A stretch of 56,118 nucleotides of DNA from an uncultured Fibrobacterota bacterium (GCA_903876665.1 CAIRAY010000013.1:1-56118); one strand, 5' to 3'; positions 34,965 through 44,824 are shown, counted from the first letter of the stretch. A program made the numbers and translations. Notes: generated by a model from the sequence alone, not told the origin.

Positions 34965-35598
34965 GAGAAACCTCCGTACGGGTACTGGACCAATGCTTGA
35001 TCAGTGTCATTCCCAGTTCCATCTGTTGTTTTACCCAGGAGCTCCGCTCTTCGGCACGGCGCAGGAGTAGTAGCATGGGAAAGGCAATGAGAAGGCCTGA
35101 CTGGGTGGTAATGAGGGCCTCGGAAATTCCATCGGCAAGTAGTACGGGATTCGAATTCCCGTACAGGGTAATCACGTCGAATGTGGCCACCATTCCCGTG
35201 ACGGTTCCGAGCAGCCCGAGCAGGGGCGCCGTAGCTGCTAGCACCGAGGCTAGATGCACCCCTTGGTCCAGTTCCAATAATTTGGCGCGAACTTGCACCG
35301 CCATGGTGACCCGCAAATGGTGATCGGACCATTCAGGATGTTCCAAAGCCAAATACAGCTGATGCGAGACCATTCCTCGATTTGCCTTCAAATATTTACG
35401 GACCGCATCGATGTCTCCTGCATTGAGAAGCTCACTGAAGCGATGAATGAAGAGACTGAAATCCCTGCGGTAGAAGTCCCGTCCCAGACGGTCGACCAAC
35501 TTGAAGACAAAAAAGAAACCCAATGCTCCCACCAGAAAGATGGGAAACATGACCGGACCACCGGATTTGATCAGGTAGTAAATGGTATCAATAATCAT
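34957..35598 (-). CDS. exbB: ExbB/TolQ/MotA family proton-channel protein
   Basis: This 213-residue inner-membrane protein has three hydrophobic spans (~12-34, ~108-130, ~145-170). The family signature APLLGLLGTVTGMVATF and the following LADGISEALITTQSGLLIAFP are intact. It overlaps the upstream ttpC by 4 nt and the downstream exbD by 8 nt. Confidence 0.93.
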   Translation of the reverse strand: MIIDTIYYLIKSGGPVMFPIFLVGALGFFFVFKLVDRLGRDFYRRDFSLFIHRFSELLNAGDIDAVRKYLKANRGMVSHQLYLALEHPEWSDHHLRVTMAVQVRAKLLELDQGVHLASVLAATAPLLGLLGTVTGMVATFDVITLYGNSNPVLLADGISEALITTQSGLLIAFPMLLLLRRAEERSSWVKQQMELGMTLIKHWSSTRTEVSHG

Positions 35599-37121
35599 GG
35601 CGCCTTCTCGTCGGCCTCAGGCCAAAGGCGGTTTGCCAGGGTGATGCTTTGGATGCCAAGCTGGCTGGTGATGATGTCCAGGCGCTCGGTGAGCCAGCCA
35701 TGCAGGAGCAATACGGGAATGGCGATCACCAGTCCCGTTTCGGTGGTGATTAGGGCTTCGGATATACCACCAGCGAGGACTTTGGCATCATTGGTGCCCA
35801 CTTCGGTGATGACTTTGAAAAGGGAAATCATACCGGTCACGGTACCCAGAAGGCCAAGTAAGGGGGCCGAAGATCCAAGTGCTCCGAGGAGTCCCATGCG
35901 CTGTTCCAGGCGAGGTTGTTCCCGTAAGAGACATTCCCGCAAAGCCTTTTCTGCGCCACTACGACTGCAGTTTTTCACATTGCCTAGAATGGCGGCCAAT
36001 GCGTTGCCCAGGCTTGTCTTTTGGGCCAGGGCCAGGGCGTGGGCTTCTTGCCATTTTTTCTGCTCCACCAGTCCGTCCAGGGCTTTCAGGAACTTTTTGG
36101 AAATGCCACCACGCCGGGTGAAGGTTATCCAGCGCTCGAGGGAAAGCAAAAGGGCCAGGATGGCCACCAGGGCCAAGGGGTACATGACAGGTCCACCGGC
36201 GCGGAAAAACTCCTTGGCCTTCTGTTTGGTCGTGAGTTCCTGGTTCTTGCGAGTGGTGGATTGGGCGCTCTTGTTTTGCAAAACATCGATGGAAATCCAG
36301 GCCTGTGGGTTTCCTTGTTGGACCTGCATTAAGCCTTCGCGCAAATCTTTTGCAAAAGATTCACTCAGGTCGGAGCGCCATTCAAAGACCTTACCCTGCA
36401 AGGTTCCTGTACGCTGCAGATTCTGCACGGCAGATCCACTGCGGGCGGCTTCGGCAAGGAAGATGGTTCCCAGTTTCAGGCGATAGACCGGGACTTCGGC
36501 TTGCATGCCTATTTGGCTATTTCGGTTGGTGAATTCCTGATCCAAAGTCAAAGCATAGCGTGAGGCCATGGTTTCAAAAAGGAGATCGACGGCTTTTCCG
36601 CTTTGGGTGGAGCCCGCGTCTAGGGCTTGGCGCGCCCTGGACAAGTTTAAATTACGCTGCTCCAGCTCAATTGGAAAATCGGCGGAGAGCTCGGTTGCGG
36701 CCTTGTCCACGGCCTGTTGCACCTGAACAGCCAGGTCATCGACGGATTTTCCTGCCAGTTCCGCCTTGTCCTTCATGTCCGCGGTGACGCTGCGTAATTG
36801 CACGAGCTCGTCATTGAGCCGGCTCAGGTCGGTGGCGGACCGGGAATAGCGCCCTTCAATACCGCGCACCTGCTCCTGATGATCCTGTACCAGGCGATTT
36901 TGGCGGTATCGTTCTTCCCAGCGCTTGGACTCCAGGGCTTCGATCCCGTCCAATTTTTCGGCCTTGATTTTTTTTAACGCTTCGACTTCCCGACGCAAGT
37001 TGTCGAGGATCATTTGTTGCCCGGCGAGCAACTCCTGTTCCTTTTCCTTTTTCGTTGCGGCGAAGAGGGGCTGGCCAAGCAAAAGGGCCAGGGAAATGGC
37101 AATCCAAAGATTCCTGTTCAT
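35595..37121 (-). CDS. ttpC: TtpC-type extended ExbB protein
   Basis: This 508-residue protein has a signal peptide (~1-21), a long periplasmic coiled coil (~22-285, including REVEALKKIKAEKLDGIEAL), and a C-terminal MotA/TolQ/ExbB domain with spans near 310-330, 410-435 and 455-480 and the signature APLLGLLGTVTGMISLF. This layout defines TtpC of Vibrio TonB2 systems, an additional channel-like subunit. It shares a TAATG junction with the upstream DUF3450 gene. Gene order DUF3450-ttpC-exbB-exbD-tonB-TPR matches that system. Confidence 0.88.
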   Translation of the reverse strand: MNRNLWIAISLALLLGQPLFAATKKEKEQELLAGQQMILDNLRREVEALKKIKAEKLDGIEALESKRWEERYRQNRLVQDHQEQVRGIEGRYSRSATDLSRLNDELVQLRSVTADMKDKAELAGKSVDDLAVQVQQAVDKAATELSADFPIELEQRNLNLSRARQALDAGSTQSGKAVDLLFETMASRYALTLDQEFTNRNSQIGMQAEVPVYRLKLGTIFLAEAARSGSAVQNLQRTGTLQGKVFEWRSDLSESFAKDLREGLMQVQQGNPQAWISIDVLQNKSAQSTTRKNQELTTKQKAKEFFRAGGPVMYPLALVAILALLLSLERWITFTRRGGISKKFLKALDGLVEQKKWQEAHALALAQKTSLGNALAAILGNVKNCSRSGAEKALRECLLREQPRLEQRMGLLGALGSSAPLLGLLGTVTGMISLFKVITEVGTNDAKVLAGGISEALITTETGLVIAIPVLLLHGWLTERLDIITSQLGIQSITLANRLWPEADEKAP

Positions 37122-37957
37122 TATTTGGACTCCTTGATATCAGACAGGGAAACGGGCAGGCGAACCATTTGTGGGGGCTTGCGGGCAAGCTTGACATCGA
37201 GAGCGAGCTTGACAGCCGCGCGTTCATTGAAGGTCAGGTTTTCTTTCCAGGTGTACTCCACAATTCCCTTGGTGTTTTTGCTGGGAACCAGGATCCCATA
37301 TTTGGATTCCTCCTCATCGGAATAAACGATCCACATATTGCCGATGCGGAGAATGCGGGCATTGACGGTTTCGCCATCGCTACGGATCATGGGGCGGTTC
37401 TGTACCACCACCTCGTCGCCAAAGCGGATTTCCTCCGCGTAGATTGCGCGCAATCGGGTGAGACCTTCTTCCGGTGATGCGTTTGCGTTTTCCAGGTCAC
37501 GCCGCAGGGCCCGCACGCGGTCAAGCCGTATGTCCCGATCCCAGGGCAAGCTGTGGCTGATCAAGCCTTCGAGGTCGGCGCAATGCTCCGCAAGTTTTTG
37601 ACCTACGGAGGAGCGGAAAGATTTGGCGATTTCTACGCGGGAGGAGTAGTTTCCTTGACTGCTTTTTTCAGATTGTAATTCCTTGGCCAAGGATGCAATG
37701 CGTGTGTTGAGCGCATCCAGTTCCCCTTTGCGCCGTTCCAGATCCTGCTGTTGCCGGGATTCGGTGATTCCAAAGCGTTTGGCTTCATCTTTGGCGATGG
37801 AGTCGGTCTGAGTGGCGCGAAAGTCCAACTTCTTGATTTCAGCTTGCAGTGCCGTTTTCTGGTTGCGGAAATCCTCGATGTCGGCTTGCAGATCTGACCA
37901 AGCCAGACTTGCACACAACACAAGGAAAAGGGGAATGCGGATGTGGAGTGAATTCAT
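37121..37957 (-). CDS. DUF3450 periplasmic coiled-coil protein
   Basis: This 278-residue protein has a signal peptide (MNSLHIRIPLFLVLCASLAWS), a coiled-coil half (~22-100) and a C-terminal beta-rich domain with IRIGNMWIVYSDEEESKYG. DUF3450 members consistently precede ttpC in TonB2-type clusters and are thought to be part of the energiser, though no activity is established. The gene starts 18 bp after the lipoprotein stop. Confidence 0.85.
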   Translation of the reverse strand: MNSLHIRIPLFLVLCASLAWSDLQADIEDFRNQKTALQAEIKKLDFRATQTDSIAKDEAKRFGITESRQQQDLERRKGELDALNTRIASLAKELQSEKSSQGNYSSRVEIAKSFRSSVGQKLAEHCADLEGLISHSLPWDRDIRLDRVRALRRDLENANASPEEGLTRLRAIYAEEIRFGDEVVVQNRPMIRSDGETVNARILRIGNMWIVYSDEEESKYGILVPSKNTKGIVEYTWKENLTFNERAAVKLALDVKLARKPPQMVRLPVSLSDIKESK

Positions 37958-37975
37958 TATGGATTCTCCGAGTGG

Positions 37976-39592
37976 TTAAATCTTGCATTGGGAATCAGAT
38001 TTGTGCGTAGCGCACCACTGGTCCCGGGCGTGGATAAGGGCGGGTGAAGTTTTATTTTGCAGGCGCATCCAGCTGACTAGTCCTGAGCCACAAGCGTAGG
38101 ATGTCTCGATGGGCCAACCCCCGTTGATGCACCAGTCCCATAATTCCTGCTTGCAGGCGGTTTCTTGGGTGCTCACCAGGCAATCGTTGCGGGGGATTTC
38201 GCACCAGGATTCACTAGGGAAGTCGCTGGCCATGCATTGGCGACGTTCTCCCATGGCTTGGGCGGAATCCAGAACGGACTGGTCGGTGTCGGGGAGCATC
38301 AGGGCATTCCAGGCGAGGCCCGAATCCAGGGCCGTTGCAATGGCCGTGGTGCGACAATCTGCGGCCGTAGAAAGGGAGTCCACGCAGAAGTCCCGCAGAC
38401 GCTCTTGGCAAGCGCCTTTGGAATCTTCCCAGTTGTTGGACCTGCAGGCCAGAATGGAGGTGCGGGAATAGGGCCAAACCACCGAACCAGGAAGCGCCCG
38501 GGTATGTAGGGTCAGGGAATCTACCACCATACCCACAAACACGCCTTGGCCATGGGTAATGTTGGATGTAGGGCGGATGCGACTGTCGTCTGCACCGCGG
38601 ATGCTATTGCTGACATAGGGCCAGTAATTGGAGTCCGTGGCAAAAAAGAAGAACTTGGTGTCGCCCACATAGAGATAAGCATTGCTGATAAATAATGTAT
38701 CCATCATGTTTGCCTCCCCAAAAACTTCGAGGCTTGGGGTGTAGTCCAGGCGATGGGTGTGGCCAAATTCCCACTTTTGTGTGGAGTCGGGGGGGCCTCC
38801 AAAAAAACCGTGGAAGGAGCTTGCCCCCTTGCCCGCATCATCCCCAAAAAACTGCGTGGTCAAAATGCCCCCGACATCTTCGGAGTAGTCGGTCACCACG
38901 GCATGGGCGTTTAAATCGAGGGGTGGGTTGAGAAGTATCAGCGTATCCTCTTCAGAGAATGGGGCGCGGGTCCTCCCGAGAATGGCGAACATAGTCAACT
39001 GATTTTTGAACAGGAACGCATCCCAGGCTGGGCGGTTCGTTTTGAATATTTCCAGACTGTCATTAAACAGGGCGTTGTATTCTGTGGGCAAATCAGGTGT
39101 GTTGAGGAAGGTGTCGGGCTGAGCAACTACCAAGGCCTGGACCTCTGCAATGTGAAAATGCGATGGCGTTTTGGTGGAGGCCGTATAGTGGGATGTCCTG
39201 GAGCTTCCCGAGCTGTCCCAAGAAACCACGATGTCAAGGCTGTAGGGTTTCCCGGGAGCGGGAAGCAAATTGGCTGGGCCCTCAAAGCAGTTGGGATTGG
39301 CGGTGCTTGGAATCAGGGAGACGGCAGAGTCATGGCCACTGAATTGTCCGGAAATTTGCACATGCGCACTGTCGTAAAATGCAAAGTCGTTGGACACGGT
39401 TTGGGTGATAGCCAATTGAGGCTGCAGGCAAACATTCTGCAGTGGCCAACCCGCCACTACATGGGCGTAGATCCATACTCCACGGTACACGGGGGGATCC
39501 TTGGGCCAAAAGTCCCATGGCCCTTGCACACAACCTGCCAGAAGCAGGACTGCGAACCAAAGCATAGAGCTGTACTTAGAAATAGTATTCAT
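37976..39592 (-). CDS. Cysteine-rich outer-membrane lipoprotein paired with TonB receptor
   Basis: This 538-residue protein has a lipoprotein signal with lipobox LLAGC (C21). The N-terminal ~130 residues look like a beta-sandwich resembling DUF4249-type partners of TonB receptors (VWIYAHVVAGWPLQNVCLQ); this is tentative. The last ~170 residues hold at least a dozen cysteines in pairs such as CQERLRDFC, WCEIPRNDC, ACKQELWDWC. It overlaps the receptor gene upstream by 17 bp, so the two are coexpressed. It probably sits on the outer membrane with the receptor; ligand unknown. Confidence 0.65.
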   Translation of the reverse strand: MNTISKYSSMLWFAVLLLAGCVQGPWDFWPKDPPVYRGVWIYAHVVAGWPLQNVCLQPQLAITQTVSNDFAFYDSAHVQISGQFSGHDSAVSLIPSTANPNCFEGPANLLPAPGKPYSLDIVVSWDSSGSSRTSHYTASTKTPSHFHIAEVQALVVAQPDTFLNTPDLPTEYNALFNDSLEIFKTNRPAWDAFLFKNQLTMFAILGRTRAPFSEEDTLILLNPPLDLNAHAVVTDYSEDVGGILTTQFFGDDAGKGASSFHGFFGGPPDSTQKWEFGHTHRLDYTPSLEVFGEANMMDTLFISNAYLYVGDTKFFFFATDSNYWPYVSNSIRGADDSRIRPTSNITHGQGVFVGMVVDSLTLHTRALPGSVVWPYSRTSILACRSNNWEDSKGACQERLRDFCVDSLSTAADCRTTAIATALDSGLAWNALMLPDTDQSVLDSAQAMGERRQCMASDFPSESWCEIPRNDCLVSTQETACKQELWDWCINGGWPIETSYACGSGLVSWMRLQNKTSPALIHARDQWCATHKSDSQCKI

Positions 39593-42017
39593 AGTTCAGC
39601 AGCACGGGGAAGAAGGGGAATTGGTAAATGGTGTTTTCCTGGGGAGGATTCTTGGAGGTGTCGTAGTTGTAGAGGAATACATTATCGTGATCCAATAAAT
39701 TCAGAATGGTCCAGGAGAAATTCCAGGTGCCTTCCCGGCCCACATCAATCACTTTGGCATCAATGCGGAAGTAGGGGGATTGCAACGACGTGTTCCGGTT
39801 TCCAAGGCGCACTGCGATGCCATCTTGGAATTCCGGACCGGGTCCACCGGCACCACCGTTGAGGCTCTGGTTGATGTCGGAAGTGTATTGGTAGCCCGCA
39901 TATTCCGTGTAGGGAAGGCCCGAGGCGTACTTGAGGGAGATGGAGCTGCGCCAGTATTTTGGATTGTTCTTAGCAAAAATGCCGTCGTTTCCGCTCCAGT
40001 TGATGGCGATGTCACCCTTGAACGCGTAGGGCTGGTGCCAATCCGGGTAATAGGGAACCGTGTCCCATTGTTCTTTCAGCACCGACCAGCCCTGGCTCCA
40101 GCTGAGGCCTCCCGAAACGATGCCTTCGTTTTTGCGCAGGGACGCTTCGTAGCCAAAGGAATAGCCCGAACCCTCCTTGAAGAGATCGGCAATGCTGTTC
40201 ATGGGGCGGCTCGCGTCGGTCTGGGCATTCACATCATAGACCACGAGGTGATTTTGGGTTTTGTAATAGCACTCGGTATTGAAGTTCCACACATCGAAAA
40301 GTCGTTCGCGCGTGTAGCCAAAGGTAGTGAGCAGGGAGCCCGTGGGCATTATGGTACGGCTGGTTGCCTTGCGCGAGGGGTAATAAAATTCGTTGAGGGT
40401 TTCTTGGTCCGAGAACATGATGGAATTCAGGTATTGCAAATAGTAACCAAGATGGGCATTGAACACATTGTAGTCCCCAAAACGGTACTGGCCGGAGAGG
40501 CGGGGTTCGATTCCAAAGTGCTGGGCCAAGTCCTGATAGTTGGCGCGGGCACCAAAGAGGATTTCCCAGGGGCCTGTCCGCCAGGTGTCTTGCAGGTAGA
40601 GGCTGTGCATCAATACCTTTGTGGTGTCCACATATTTGGAATCGGCAATTTCGACATTCTGGGTAAAGTTTACTTTGTCGTATTCCACGTCGTAGCCTGC
40701 GGTCACTTCGTGGTCCTCGGCAATGCCGTCCCGGTTGGTGATGGACTGCTTGAGTGCCACGGTAGAAATGGCGTTATAGATTCCAAAGATATCCCGCAGG
40801 CCAAAGGACTGGGAGAATTTGGAATAGGAGGCCGTGGCGGAATAATTCCACGTGTCGTCAAGTTTCCAGCGAAAATTGAGGGGAATAACGGTATTGCCCC
40901 AATCCAGCGCAATGGGGTCGAAATCGAGGATGTCGCTGCCCGAATAGAAGGAAAGCCCCAAGGAGCGCCCCTCGTCAAAGTCGTGCACAACGGAGCCCTG
41001 CAAGTCGGTGAAACGGTAATTCAGCTTAAAATCGATCACTTTGGTCGCGTTCAAAAGATCGAGGATTTGTTTGATGTAGGTGGCTCGACCGGCAAAAAGC
41101 CAGCGGGTGTCGTATTGTTTGCCTTCGGTGTGGATTTGAGTGGCAAAGGTGGAAATTTTAACGGAGGATTTGTCGAACCAAGCCTCTGTGCTGTCTGTGC
41201 CACCGGCCCTAGAGCGAATATCGACCACGGAGCTTAAGCGGTTGCCATACAAGGGCGCGAAGCCCGATTTGTAGAACTTGACTTCGTCCACGGCCTCGAC
41301 CAAAAAGGTCGAAAATAGACCGAAGAAGTGGACGGGAGAATAGACCACGGCGTTGTCGAGCAGAAATAAGTTTTGATCCGCGCCGCCACCGCGCACATAG
41401 ATTTTGGTGCTGAAGTCGGAACTGGCCACCACGCCCGGCAAAGCCTGGATGGAGCGAATCACGTCAGCTTCGGCAAGACCCGGCATGCGCTTGATGCGCT
41501 TGGCGGAAACCACGGATTCGCCCATGCGGCGCTTGGGTTTGCGGCGAAGTTGCACTACGACTTTTTTGAGCTGGGTTTTTTCGGTCCCGGAAGCCAGAAG
41601 GCTTGCTAGATCCACTGTATCCATAATGGACGCTGAGTCTGCGGAGGAATCCGGCAAAGATGCCGTTGTTTCCATAGTGGAGTCCGAAAACCAGGTGACC
41701 AGGTCATCCCCGGACACGACCAGGGAGAAGGTGGAGTCTTTGCCCAGGTATTTGATGGCGTAGCATTTTTCCAGGGCGGGGGCGTTGAAGCAAAGGTTCC
41801 AGAGGGTGTCCTGCGGGAGTTTTGCAGAAAAAGGCTTGCCATAGGTGACGGAGACGGTTTCTCCGGTTTCTAGGATGGATGCCTGCAGGGAATCCTTGCT
41901 CTGAAAAACGGGATCGGAAAGGGTGCATTTAAGGTGCAAGGGTCCTTGCGCCCACGTTGCGATTGCCAGTCCAAGGACGGACAGAGCGATGCGGGGTATT
42001 TTCCTTGCAAAATTCAT
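39576..42017 (-). CDS. TonB-dependent outer-membrane receptor
   Basis: The frame begins at 42068, but the ATG at 42017 gives a proper signal peptide (MNFARKIPRIALSVLGLAIATWA), 813 residues in all. An N-terminal ~110-residue extension precedes a plug domain (~150-270: SVVSAKRIKRMPGLAEADVI, KIYVRGGGADQNLFLLDNAV) and a 22-strand-type barrel ending in a C-terminal phenylalanine (LNYEYYF). It heads a minus-strand operon with its lipoprotein and a full Ton energiser. Substrate cannot be read from sequence. No Shine-Dalgarno is visible. Confidence 0.9.
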   Translation of the reverse strand: MNFARKIPRIALSVLGLAIATWAQGPLHLKCTLSDPVFQSKDSLQASILETGETVSVTYGKPFSAKLPQDTLWNLCFNAPALEKCYAIKYLGKDSTFSLVVSGDDLVTWFSDSTMETTASLPDSSADSASIMDTVDLASLLASGTEKTQLKKVVVQLRRKPKRRMGESVVSAKRIKRMPGLAEADVIRSIQALPGVVASSDFSTKIYVRGGGADQNLFLLDNAVVYSPVHFFGLFSTFLVEAVDEVKFYKSGFAPLYGNRLSSVVDIRSRAGGTDSTEAWFDKSSVKISTFATQIHTEGKQYDTRWLFAGRATYIKQILDLLNATKVIDFKLNYRFTDLQGSVVHDFDEGRSLGLSFYSGSDILDFDPIALDWGNTVIPLNFRWKLDDTWNYSATASYSKFSQSFGLRDIFGIYNAISTVALKQSITNRDGIAEDHEVTAGYDVEYDKVNFTQNVEIADSKYVDTTKVLMHSLYLQDTWRTGPWEILFGARANYQDLAQHFGIEPRLSGQYRFGDYNVFNAHLGYYLQYLNSIMFSDQETLNEFYYPSRKATSRTIMPTGSLLTTFGYTRERLFDVWNFNTECYYKTQNHLVVYDVNAQTDASRPMNSIADLFKEGSGYSFGYEASLRKNEGIVSGGLSWSQGWSVLKEQWDTVPYYPDWHQPYAFKGDIAINWSGNDGIFAKNNPKYWRSSISLKYASGLPYTEYAGYQYTSDINQSLNGGAGGPGPEFQDGIAVRLGNRNTSLQSPYFRIDAKVIDVGREGTWNFSWTILNLLDHDNVFLYNYDTSKNPPQENTIYQFPFFPVLLNYEYYF

Positions 42018-42260
42018 TGAACAGAAGGTAGGAAATATCCCGATAGATGAGGCATCAACTATCGACAATTAGTCGGTAAAAAGCGACTGTTGACCGGAGA
42101 AGGTGCTTGAAATCACAAGGGTTTTAGGGCAGGTGACACTTTGGGGGCATTGGGGTGTTGTACTGGGTTGATATGGAGAATCGGGCCTGGGGGCTTCGCA
42201 TGGTTTTGGGCTTTTCTATCTTTCGCCCATCAACCCCAACCTGAATCCTGAAGGTTATCC

Positions 42261-43463
42261 ATGTCGAATAAGGTTCTCATCATCGGCGCCGGTGGCGTCA
42301 GCAATGTAGTGGTCAAAAAATGCGCACAGAATAGTGCCGTTTTTGGTGAAATCCTGCTTGCCAGCCGTACCCTGGCCAAGTGTGATGCCATTGCCAAGGA
42401 CATCAAGAATATCCCCGTGCATACAGCCAAAGTCGATGCGGACAACTCGGAAGAGGTGGTGGCTCTAATTAAAGATTTCAAGCCCAAGCTGGTCATGAAT
42501 ATTGCGCTTCCTTATCAGGATTTGGCCATTATGGATGCCTGCCTCAAAACCGGCGTGGATTACCTGGATACGGCAAACTATGAGCCCAAGGATGTGGCCA
42601 AGTTCGAGTATTCTTGGCAGTGGGCCTACCACGAGCGCTTCAAGCAGGCCGGAATCATGGCCTTGCTCGGTTCCGGTTTCGATCCGGGCATGACCAATGT
42701 CTACACCGCCTACGCCAAAAAGCACTACTTTGACCGCATGGACACGCTGGACATTGTGGACTGCAATAACGGCGACCATGGCAAGGCCTTTGCCACCAAT
42801 TTCAATCCCGAAATCAACATCCGCGAAATTACCCAGAACGGACGCTTCTTTGAAAATGGCAGCTGGAAGGAAATTCCTCCTCTCTCCATCAAAGCTGACA
42901 TTGAATATCCCGAGGTGGCCAATCGTGGCTCCTATGTGTTGTTCCACGAAGAATTGGAATCCCTGGTCAAGCACTATCCTGAACTGAAACGCGCCCGATT
43001 CTGGATGACATTTGGTGATAATTATATCAAGCACCTTACGGTTCTGCAGAATGTGGGCATGACCAGCATCCAGCCGATCAAGTTCCAGGGTCACGATGTG
43101 ATTCCGCTGGAATTCCTCAAGGCTCTTCTTCCGGAACCATCAAGCCTGGGCGAAGGCTACTCGGGCAAGACTTGCATCGGGTGTCAGGTCGTGGGCGAAA
43201 AGGACGGAAAACCCCGGACGTATTTTGTCTATAATGTCTGTGACCATGCGGAATGCTTCAAGGAAGTCGGTGGCCAGGCCATCGCCTACACCACGGCTGT
43301 TCCTGCCATGCTCGGCGCATCCATGATGCTCACCGGCAAATGGCGTGGCCAGGGTGTGTTCAACATGGAACAATTCGACCCCGATCCCTTCATGGCCGAA
43401 ATTGGCAAATGGGGCCTCCCCTGGACGGAGCTCCACGGCGAAAAGGCAGTGTTGGTTCGCTAA
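42261..43463 (+). CDS. Carboxynorspermidine synthase / saccharopine dehydrogenase family
   Basis: This 400-residue NAD(P)-dependent enzyme has a Rossmann start VLIIGAGGVSNVVVKK, then LASRTLAKCDAIAKDI, and the mid-section GSGFDPGMTNVYTAYA typical of carboxynorspermidine dehydrogenase/synthase. That enzyme condenses aspartate-semialdehyde with diaminopropane or putrescine in the alternative polyamine route. The partner decarboxylase (nspC) is not in the window. A related saccharopine reductase role cannot be excluded. AAGG lies 7 nt before the ATG. Confidence 0.87.
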   Translation: MSNKVLIIGAGGVSNVVVKKCAQNSAVFGEILLASRTLAKCDAIAKDIKNIPVHTAKVDADNSEEVVALIKDFKPKLVMNIALPYQDLAIMDACLKTGVDYLDTANYEPKDVAKFEYSWQWAYHERFKQAGIMALLGSGFDPGMTNVYTAYAKKHYFDRMDTLDIVDCNNGDHGKAFATNFNPEINIREITQNGRFFENGSWKEIPPLSIKADIEYPEVANRGSYVLFHEELESLVKHYPELKRARFWMTFGDNYIKHLTVLQNVGMTSIQPIKFQGHDVIPLEFLKALLPEPSSLGEGYSGKTCIGCQVVGEKDGKPRTYFVYNVCDHAECFKEVGGQAIAYTTAVPAMLGASMMLTGKWRGQGVFNMEQFDPDPFMAEIGKWGLPWTELHGEKAVLVR

Positions 43464-44524
43464 ATCTTGGGAAGGGTGAGCCAGAAGGTGGAGCCCTTTC
43501 CTAGTCCTGCAGATTCCACCCGGATGGAGCCTTGGTGAATCTCGGCGATGCGGGAGACCAAAGCGAGCCCAATGCCGGTTCCTTCGGTTTTGTTATTCAG
43601 TTTTTGGAAAATTCCAAAGATGGCGTTTTGGTGCCTTGGGTCAATTCCAACTCCGTTGTCCTGCACAAAAATGTCCCAGGAGGAAGGAGTGGGGACCGCG
43701 CCGATTTGGATCAGGGGTGTTTCCGGGCCACGAAATTTCACGGAGTTTTCAATCAGGTTTTGAAACAGTTCGCGCAGGCGGTTCGAATCGCCCAGGACCG
43801 TGGGAAGATTATCCGCAATGGTGATTTTTACCCCGCTCATTTTCAAGAGGCCATCCGTAGTCTCAATGGCCCGTCTGACAATTTCGGACAAGGGCGTGGG
43901 AACAAAGGGGTCCGTCGATTTTCCAATCCTGGCCAGCCGTAGAATCCCCTGCAGCAATTCACCCATGTGCAATGCCGTTTTTTGAATGCGGTTCAAGCAC
44001 AGGTCTGCTTCTTCTGCGTTCCCCTCTGCCAGGGCTTCTTGAATCCCTTTGGCGAATCCCTGAATGGTGATCAAGGGGGCTTTCAGGTCATGGGAAACGG
44101 TGTAAGCAAAGCGTTGCAACTCATCGTTCTTGGCTTCGAGGGCGTTCAACGTAGTCACTTTCTGAACCTCGTCTTCGTGCCGGTTGGTCACATCGCGGGC
44201 CACCGCGAAAATTTGATTTCCGGCGGGGGTGGAGCGCCATTCGATATATCGGTACGAGCCATCCCGGTGCCGATAGCGGTTCACAAAATCAACCACCGGT
44301 TTTTGTGCAGAAAGGGTGGCGAGGGAGGCCAATGTTGCCTCCATGTCTTCCGGGTGGACCAGCGCTAAAAAAGAACTGCCCTCCAGTTCCGAAACGGGGT
44401 AGCCCAGTATGGTTTCCCAGGCTTTGTTCAGCTTGATGAAGTGGCCTTCCGTGTCCGCGATGCAGAGCAACTCGAGAGCAATCGAAAAGAATTGCTCCAG
44501 AGGATCCAGTGGGGGTACATTCAT
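43460..44524 (-). CDS. Cytoplasmic PAS sensor histidine kinase
   Basis: This 354-residue protein has a PAS domain (~8-115: CIADTEGHFIKLNKAWETILGY and RYRHRDGSYRYIEWRSTP), a HisKA dimerisation helix with phospho-acceptor H145 in FAYTVSHDLKAPL, and an HATPase_c domain (N-box FQNLIENSVKFRG, DNGVGID, GTGIGLAL). No membrane span is present, so it should sense an internal signal. No response regulator is adjacent. Its 3' end overlaps the convergent dehydrogenase gene by 4 nt. Confidence 0.92.
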   Translation of the reverse strand: MNVPPLDPLEQFFSIALELLCIADTEGHFIKLNKAWETILGYPVSELEGSSFLALVHPEDMEATLASLATLSAQKPVVDFVNRYRHRDGSYRYIEWRSTPAGNQIFAVARDVTNRHEDEVQKVTTLNALEAKNDELQRFAYTVSHDLKAPLITIQGFAKGIQEALAEGNAEEADLCLNRIQKTALHMGELLQGILRLARIGKSTDPFVPTPLSEIVRRAIETTDGLLKMSGVKITIADNLPTVLGDSNRLRELFQNLIENSVKFRGPETPLIQIGAVPTPSSWDIFVQDNGVGIDPRHQNAIFGIFQKLNNKTEGTGIGLALVSRIAEIHQGSIRVESAGLGKGSTFWLTLPKI

Positions 44525-44596
44525 CTTCTGATCCTACCAAAGGTAAAGGAATTTGTCCAGCAAAGGAGCCGGAAAAGAATATGTGGCTTTTGGGGG

Positions 44597-44824
44597 TTAC
44601 AGCCCTAGTTCGCTTGGGTCCTGTTCCAAAGCCTTCAGTCTTTCGGCTTCCTTCTTCATGGATTCCTCTACCAGGGATTCCGCCTTGGCCGGGGCGTTCA
44701 TCAGGTTAGTTTCTCCCAGTGTGGATTGGACTTCGGGGGCAACGGGGGCTTTGATGTTGGACATCAGCAGGTATGCGACAATCAGAACGGCAAGCAAAGC
44801 ACCGAGTAGGAAAATGCCTTTCAT
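44597..44824 (-). CDS. Small single-span membrane protein after tsaE
   Basis: This 75-residue protein has an N-terminal membrane helix (GIFLLGALLAVLIVAYLLM) followed by a charged, probably helical tail (SLVEESMKKEAERLKALEQD). It overlaps the tsaE stop by 4 nt, indicating coupled translation. I recognise no family. Confidence 0.62.
   Translation of the reverse strand: MKGIFLLGALLAVLIVAYLLMSNIKAPVAPEVQSTLGETNLMNAPAKAESLVEESMKKEAERLKALEQDPSELGL

Noticed and set aside
35293..36486. Plus-strand open frame opposite ttpC and exbB
   Set aside because: Both sense genes are conserved and coupled; the antisense translation is Ser/Arg/Pro-rich shadow sequence.
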